From: Candidatus Fredericiella danica
GTDB taxonomy: Bacteria > Chloroflexota > Anaerolineae > Caldilineales > Caldilineaceae
DNA length: 64,000 nt
Assembly: GCA_016713335.1 (NCBI GenBank)
Contig: JADJPH010000101.1
Span: 93,076 to 157,075, forward strand
Direction: 5' to 3'
Of the stretch, positions 59,372-64,000 are shown piece after piece. The notes below the pieces were generated by a model. That model had not been told where the DNA came from, did not search any database, and saw only the letters and a program-made list of their open reading frames with translations. Position numbers and translations under genes: made by a program. Every line of letters starts with the position of its first letter. Position 1 is the stretch's first letter.

Positions 59372-61081
59372 ATGCACGAACACCCAATTGGTCAACACCA
59401 CCATGGACGCCTACACACCAGGCTGCTTACGGTCTTCCTGGTAGCCACCGCTTTGCTGGTATCGCCGTGGGCGGCCAGGGTTGTGCATGCCGCGGACCCG
59501 GCGTCCGGCACAGTCACCGTCGTCAAGTTGAATGTCCGCAGCCAGCCGAGCATCACCAGCAGCGTCCTTGGCTCGCCTCGCACAAAAAACGCCACAGTCG
59601 ACATTGTCGATACGAGTGAAGACGGCGATTGGTATCAAATCAAGCGGGCGCACTCGAAGGCTGGGTGTTCGCCGATTATGTATCAACCGGTGTGGACCCG
59701 GCCAACGCCGCGGTGACGACAACAGCCACGGCAACGCCCTCCGCAGAGGTTGCGCCGGCGACAAGCGCCACTGCGACCGGGGCCAAACCTACCGCATCCG
59801 TGATCCCGGCGCGCGTCAATCTGCGCAATGGTCCCGGCACGCAGTACGGCATCGCCGGTTCGGCCGCGAATGCAACCCAGCTCGAAATTGTCGGTATCAG
59901 TGGCGACGCTTCCTGGTACCAGGTGACTGCGCCTGCCAACAGCGCCCCGGTCTGGGTCTTTGCCACACTCACCGTGCGCAACGGCAGCCTGGACGGTGTG
60001 CCAGTCGTTGAGGCGCCGGCTGCACCCGTTGCAGCCGCAGCACCAGTAGCCAGCGCCGGCGCCCCCAGCGCACCCGCTGCGGCGCCCAACACGAGCACCG
60101 GCTTTGGCTATGGCATCACCGCCAATCTCTGGCAGGGCGACAAACAGGGCGCCGCCGATTTGGTCAAAGGCATGGGTTTCAACTGGGTCAAACAGCAGAT
60201 TCGCTGGGAATACGCAGAACCGTCACCGGGTGCGATTCAATGGCAGGAAATGGACGACATCGTCGCGACCATGAACAACAATGGCATCAATGTCATGTTT
60301 AGCGTCGTAACTTCGCCACCCTGGACGCGCCCCAACAAAGGGGGAACCGGTGGCCCTCCTGAGGACTTCCAACTCTTTGCCAATTTCCTGGGCCAGATCT
60401 CCGGGCGCTACTGCGGGCGCCTGCAGGCCATTGAGGTATGGAACGAGCAGAATCTGCGGCGTGAATGGGAAGGCTACCCGCTCGAACCCTCCTCGTACAT
60501 GGATCTGTTGAAGCGTTCCTACAACGCAATCAAAGGCGCCTGCCCGCAACTGTTGGTCATCTCCGGGGCGACAACACCGGCAGGGTACAGCGATGTCGCG
60601 TTCGATGATATTGACTATCTCCGCGGTATGTATCAAAACGGGCTTGCGCAGTACAGTGACGGAATTGGCATCCACCCGAGCGGCTTCGCCAATCCGCCCA
60701 GTGTGCGCTTTGCCGATTGGGAGTCCGGGAACTACAATGCGCTTTCGCACGTCAACCACCGTAGCTTCTATTTCCGCAGCACCCTCGAAGAGTCACGCCG
60801 CGTCATGGAACAGTTCGGTGACACGAGCAAGAAGTTGTGGCCCACGGAATTTGGCTGGGGTTCAACCCTCCCGGTTCCCAGGCTATGAGTATGAAGCGCG
60901 CATTGATGAGGCCTGCCAGGCCAACTGGATCGTCGAAGCCTTCAACATCATGCGCGATTCCGGATATGTTGCTGTACCGATGCTCTGGAATTTGAACTAT
61001 CCGCGTGACACGGAAATGGGCGCGTTTACCGTTGCCGGACGCCCAGCCTATGATGCCTTGAAACGCATGATGGGCCGTTAG
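59372..61081 (+). CDS. Secreted protein with two SH3-like domains and GH39-like hydrolase (two frameshifts)
   Basis: This is a paralogue of the C-terminal half of the upstream gene. From the ATG at 59372 it has a signal sequence (LLTVFLVATALLVSPWAARVVHA), an SH3-like domain (VVKLNVRSQPSITSSVLG), a second one (ARVNLRNGPGTQYGIAGS), and a hydrolase barrel with EVWNEQNLRREWEG (acid/base Glu) and LWPTEFGWGS (nucleophile Glu). Frame changes near 59650 and 60865 are required; the total of 570 codons is unchanged, so they compensate. The C-terminus continues in the last frame as NWIVEAFNIMRDSGYVAVPMLWNLNYP. It probably acts outside the cell on a polysaccharide. The third gene starts 60 bases later. 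Confidence 0.83.
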
Positions 61082-61140
61082 TCAACCCGGCCGGCAATCG
61101 AAGCCGAAAGCAAAACTGACAGTAAATTCTGGTGATTCCT

Positions 61141-62787
61141 ATGCACACAATGTTGCATCCAAAGGTCCGATCAAAAGCGCCGCCGGTCATTGGGGCAATC
61201 GTCATGGCGGCGCTGCTCTTGACTGCCTGTGGCGGCGGGGCGAAGAACCGACCGCCACCCCCACCAAGACCCCCATTGCGGGGGCTCAGGCGCCCACCGC
61301 GACGCCGGTGGCGCAGGTCGTGCCCAGGCCACCCCTGCACCCGCAACGGCGACGCCGCAGCCTGCGGCCCAACCGGCCGCGCCGGCAACAGCCACACCCG
61401 CCCCGAAAGTTGAAAAGATCGCCAAGGTCACGGCCGATTCCCTGAACATCCGCAGTGAGCCGAGCACCACCGGCAACATCGTCAAAATGGTGCTTGCAGG
61501 GCAGACCTTCACGGTGATCGGCCAGTCAGACGACGGGCAATGGCTGCAAGTGGCCGAGAACGGTCAACCCCTGGGCTGGGGTGCGGCTGAGTTCATGACC
61601 ATCGAAGAGAAGGTCGTGGAGACGCCCGATACGGGTGGACAACCAACCGCGGCCCCAACACCGGCGGCAATTTTGCGGCATCGACCATGCAGAGCCCGGA
61701 TTTTGGCGCCCAGGCCTTTCTCTGGTGGCGACCTGAATTGGCGCAGCACGACCTCAATTTGATGAAGGATGGTGGCTTCAACTGGGTAAAACAGTCGTTT
61801 GCCTGGGAAACCATCGAAGGCGCCGGTCGCAACCAGTTCGATTGGACGATCTCAGATCGCGTCGTGAAACAAGTAAACGACACCGGACTAAAGTTGCTCG
61901 CCCGGCTGAGCATCGACCCGGACAAACGTGACTTCTGGGCCGGTACGCCCCCCAACAACGCCGACGCTTTTGCCGAATATGCCGGCGCACTTGCGGCACG
62001 CTACAATTGCCAACCCGGCTCCGCCGGCTGTATCCAGGCATTCCAAATCTGGAACGAGCCAAATCTGGCGCGCGAATGGGGTGGCCAGCGACCGAATCCC
62101 GTCGAATACGCGGCATTTCTCAAGAAAGCGTACGCAGCGATCAAGGCCGGCAACCCCAATGCCATCGTGATCAGTGCGGGGATGGCGCCGACCGGTGATA
62201 ACAATGACAACGCCATGCCGGACGACATCTTCTACGATCAACTCTATCAGGCCATGGGTGGCAACAGCACCGGTTACTTTGACATGCTGGGCGTGCACGG
62301 TGCGGGCTTTGCTGCGCCCCCCGAACTTGATCCGGCTGAAGCCGCTGCCAACAAAGAGAAGTATGGCGGCTACCGCTTCTTCGCCTTCCGGCATGTGGAA
62401 GACATCCGCAAGATCATGGAGAAGTACGGTGACACCGGCAAGAAGATCGTGCTCCTGGAATTTGGCTGGACCTTTGACGAGGTCAACCCGGCCTACAAGT
62501 GGCACGGCCGCGATGCAGGCATTGATCGAACCGTGCAGGCAGACTATATCAAACGCGCCTACCAGTATGCGGTGGCCAACTGGCCGTGGGTGGGTCTGAT
62601 GAGCGTGCTCACCATGCCAAACGCCGACTGGCTCAACGACGGCGACGCGTTCGATGAGGAGCAGTTCTGGTGGGCGATTATGGAGCCAAGCCAGCAGCCG
62701 GAAACCAAGTGGCGCCCGGCGTTTATGGAGCTCTGCATCTACTTCAACAGCCTCAAGGGTGAGGAGTGCAAGTACGCGCCGAAGTAG
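61141..62787 (+). CDS. Lipoprotein with SH3-like domain and GH39-like hydrolase (two frameshifts)
   Basis: This is the third member of the cluster. The signal peptide ends in the lipobox LTAC (cysteine 30), so this member is lipid-anchored. A frame change within the following Pro/Ala linker (near 61255) leads to an SH3-like domain (ADSLNIRSEPSTTGNIVK), and another near 61680 leads to the hydrolase barrel from SPDFGAQAFLWW. Acid/base Glu is in QIWNEPNLAREWGG and the nucleophile in VLLEFGWTFDE. The span of 549 codons is a multiple of three. ATG at 61141 or GTG at 61132 is possible. A terminator follows about 20 bases after the stop. The three genes differ mainly in anchor type: membrane helix, signal peptide, lipid. 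Confidence 0.83.
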
Positions 62788-62808
62788 CGCTCCTGCGTTG
62801 ACAAAACA

Positions 62809-62855
62809 AGAACCGGTCACGTCGCTCTATGCAACGTGGCCGTTCTGTCGTTTTC
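62809..62855 (+). terminator. Terminator of the hydrolase cluster
   Basis: A 13-bp stem with one bulge and one G-U pair (AGAAC-CGGTCACGT with ACGTGGCCG-TTCT) is followed by GTCGTTTTC. The 330 bases between here and the tRNA hold no convincing gene. Confidence 0.7.
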
Positions 62856-63068
62856 TTGTGCATTCGCATTACTGGCCGCTGGGCCAACCCCTGCAGGAGT
62901 TGAACGGCCGACCGCCGACACCGCCTCGACCCAGTCGAGTTGTTCCGGTGTAGTCGGCGACATCAATCTCCCGCACGGCAGGCGTCCAGAAGGTCAGCAG
63001 CGTACCAGAGGCCGATGACGGCCATGACAGCACAAGAATGAAACCGATGCGAAATTGGACCAACGGTT

Positions 63069-63097
63069 TTGACGAGCTCTACATGCTATGATATACC
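63069..63097 (+). promoter_or_regulatory. Probable promoter of the damaged tRNA
   Basis: TTGACG, 17 bases and TATACC. The transcript would begin about 20 bases before the tRNA-like sequence at 63122. Confidence 0.45.
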
Positions 63098-63121
63098 GAA
63101 AGACGTTCAAATTGAAATCTT

Positions 63122-63198
63122 GGGTGAGTAGCTTAGCTGGCTAGAGCGCATCGTCTGTTACGTCCGTGAGGTCACGGGTTCGAGTCCTTCGCCCACCA
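63122..63198 (+). tRNA. Damaged or degenerate tRNA (anticodon unclear, Asn/Asp-like)
   Basis: The acceptor GGGTGAG pairs with TTCGCCC (two G-U pairs) and is followed by ACCA; the D arm GCTT/GAGC is normal. The anticodon region reads CATCG-TCTGTTA-CGTCC, whose stem does not pair. The loop CTGTTAC would give GTT (Asn), while the same context in tRNA-Asp reads CTGTCAC. The T arm is short: CACGGGTTCGAGTCC runs straight into the acceptor with about three bases missing on the 3' side. The 3' CCA, promoter and terminator show it is or was a real tRNA gene. Indels like those in nearby genes would explain the defects. Confidence 0.6.
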
Positions 63199-63240
63199 AA
63201 GAACAGGCACTTAGTCCAGAAGTGCCTGTTCTTTGGTCGG
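63198..63240 (+). terminator. Terminator of the tRNA gene
   Basis: A 15-bp perfect stem (AAAGAACAGGCACTT and complement) with a 7-base loop begins on the last base of the tRNA and is followed by GGTCGGTTTT. Confidence 0.9.
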
Positions 63241-63503
63241 TTTTCGTGACCGGCGCACCGGCCCAACTGCCCGACGGTTCCGCAGTTCACTTTGTGCCGC
63301 GAAAGGCTCCTCAGCGCCTGCACACCCACCCTAACACAGCAAAACTTAAGATTGCGTTACCCATCTTCCTCTACACTTACAAGATAAAAGCACGAAATAC
63401 AACGACCCGTTAGGCGTCCCGTAAGTAAATATACGGACACCGCAACCGTTCTGACCGGCGAACACAACAAAAGAGTCACCATCGGAAAGGAAAAGAAGAA
63501 GTC
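63241..63503. other. Intergenic stretch before the last lipoprotein gene
   Basis: About 260 AT-richer bases with no gene or strong hairpin. The ribosome site GGAAAGGAAAAGAAG at its end belongs to the gene starting at 63504. Confidence 0.45.
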
Positions 63504-64000
63504 ATGACCCTATCCAACACCGCAGATTGCCCGCAGACAGCTTCAGGTGCAGCGTTTCGCATGCATCTGCTCTTCTCGGGTTGACTTTGTTACTGCTATC
63601 GGCATGCAAACCGGTAACTACACCTGCAGCAGACAGAATGCCGTCCGTTGCGAACGAGGCCGCTGGATCGCGGCCAGTCGAGGCCGCCATCACCGATGGG
63701 GCCAGCGTCTTTGTGCGCGACAATACGCTTTATCTGCAAGATTACGCTAACGATCAGTTGATAAGTCCGGATCAATGTACGACAACTCGACCGCATGATC
63801 CTCTATCCAACCTGGTCACCGGACGGTAGTCTGCTGCTGTACTACCGTGGTTCGTGGATTCAGCGCCACAGGAACTGCGAATGGCCGACCGCAGCGGCAA
63901 AGTACAAACGATCACACAAGGCATCGGGCAATATCGCCCCGGAGCATGGTCGCCGTCTGGCGATCGGATCGTCTATCTTGTTGCTACAGACCGTGTCGCC
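63504..64000 (+). CDS. Start of a beta-propeller (TolB/PD40-like) lipoprotein, cut by the window end and frameshifted
   Basis: A good ribosome site precedes the ATG at 63504 (MTLSNTAD). After a frame change near 63527 the lipobox appears in LTLLLLSACKPV (about 63580-63615), followed by SVFVRDNTLYLQDYANDQLI. After another change near 63780 comes WSPDGSLLLYY, and later RMADRSGKVQTITQG and AWSPSGDRIVYLV, the repeat pattern of WD40-like propellers (PD40/TolB). It is therefore a surface lipoprotein with a propeller, probably binding proteins or glycans. The rest is outside the window. Confidence 0.7.

Noticed and set aside
61888..62820. A 310-residue minus-strand reading opposite the third hydrolase.
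   Set aside because: The sense frame has catalytic residues and the reverse frame shows no domain or ribosome site.

Overview
The window looks like a stretch of chromosome from a Chloroflexota bacterium, probably of the Anaerolineae/Caldilineae type. This is an inference from gene content, not a database result. The clues are moderately GC-rich DNA, a fused single-chain glycyl-tRNA synthetase, many secreted proteins with Ala/Thr/Pro-rich linkers, LysM, SH3 and FAS1 modules, a bifunctional homocysteine methyltransferase/methylene-THF reductase, and S6/S18 genes with no ssb between them. There is no phage, insertion sequence, CRISPR array or obvious defence island.

Layout. 1-3.8 kb: a complete-looking ABC importer operon (lipoprotein, two permeases, ATPase cut by the window edge) on the minus strand. 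4-6.2 kb: a SIMPL-domain protein and a broken MEMO-family gene. 6.3-8.9 kb: rpsF-rpsR-ppiC on plus, with a possible S6:S18-type leader. 8.9-12.3 kb: aldo/keto reductase, a shortened universal stress protein, isocitrate lyase and a zinc-ribbon/cold-shock protein. tRNA-Cys is at 12.36 kb. 12.7-19.5 kb: cell-envelope genes (a class A PBP with a lipobox, a companion secreted repeat protein, a LysM-FAS1 protein). 19.6-32.2 kb: a DinG-like helicase, proline dehydrogenase, a phosphatase, two aminotransferases, a WD40 membrane protein, a pseudouridine synthase and adenine deaminase. 32.5-41.3 kb: beta-CASP nuclease, LysM-PA14 protein, DUF123 protein, a large BTAD/AAA regulator and a second protein with the repeat domain found in the LysM-FAS1 protein. 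41.3-53.3 kb: glyQS, site-2 protease, homocysteine methyltransferase/MTHFR, acpS, an M16 peptidase pair coupled to ugd, and a flippase-like protein. 53.4-55.4 kb: a SWIM zinc-finger protein, a possible small RNA and an unknown membrane protein. 55.5-62.8 kb: three tandem secreted glycoside-hydrolase-like genes separated by a tandem DNA repeat. The window ends with a damaged tRNA and the start of a beta-propeller lipoprotein.

The most important property for a reader is that about half of the genes are broken by small indels, among them rpsR, which should be essential, as well as aceA and the 3' tRNA. Several breaks are single-base changes in homopolymers and the protein is restored by one base. 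This points to sequence or assembly error rather than gene decay. Genes such as ade, glyQS, ugd, the beta-CASP gene and the 1072-residue hydrolase are intact. Coordinates given for broken genes span the whole reconstructed gene.

No convincing new defence or mobile system was found. The best leads are an unnamed repeat domain of about 110 residues shared by two envelope proteins, the three-gene hydrolase cluster, the lipobox PBP with its partner, a promoter-to-terminator unit of about 170 nt that encodes no obvious protein, and two probable leaderless transcripts.
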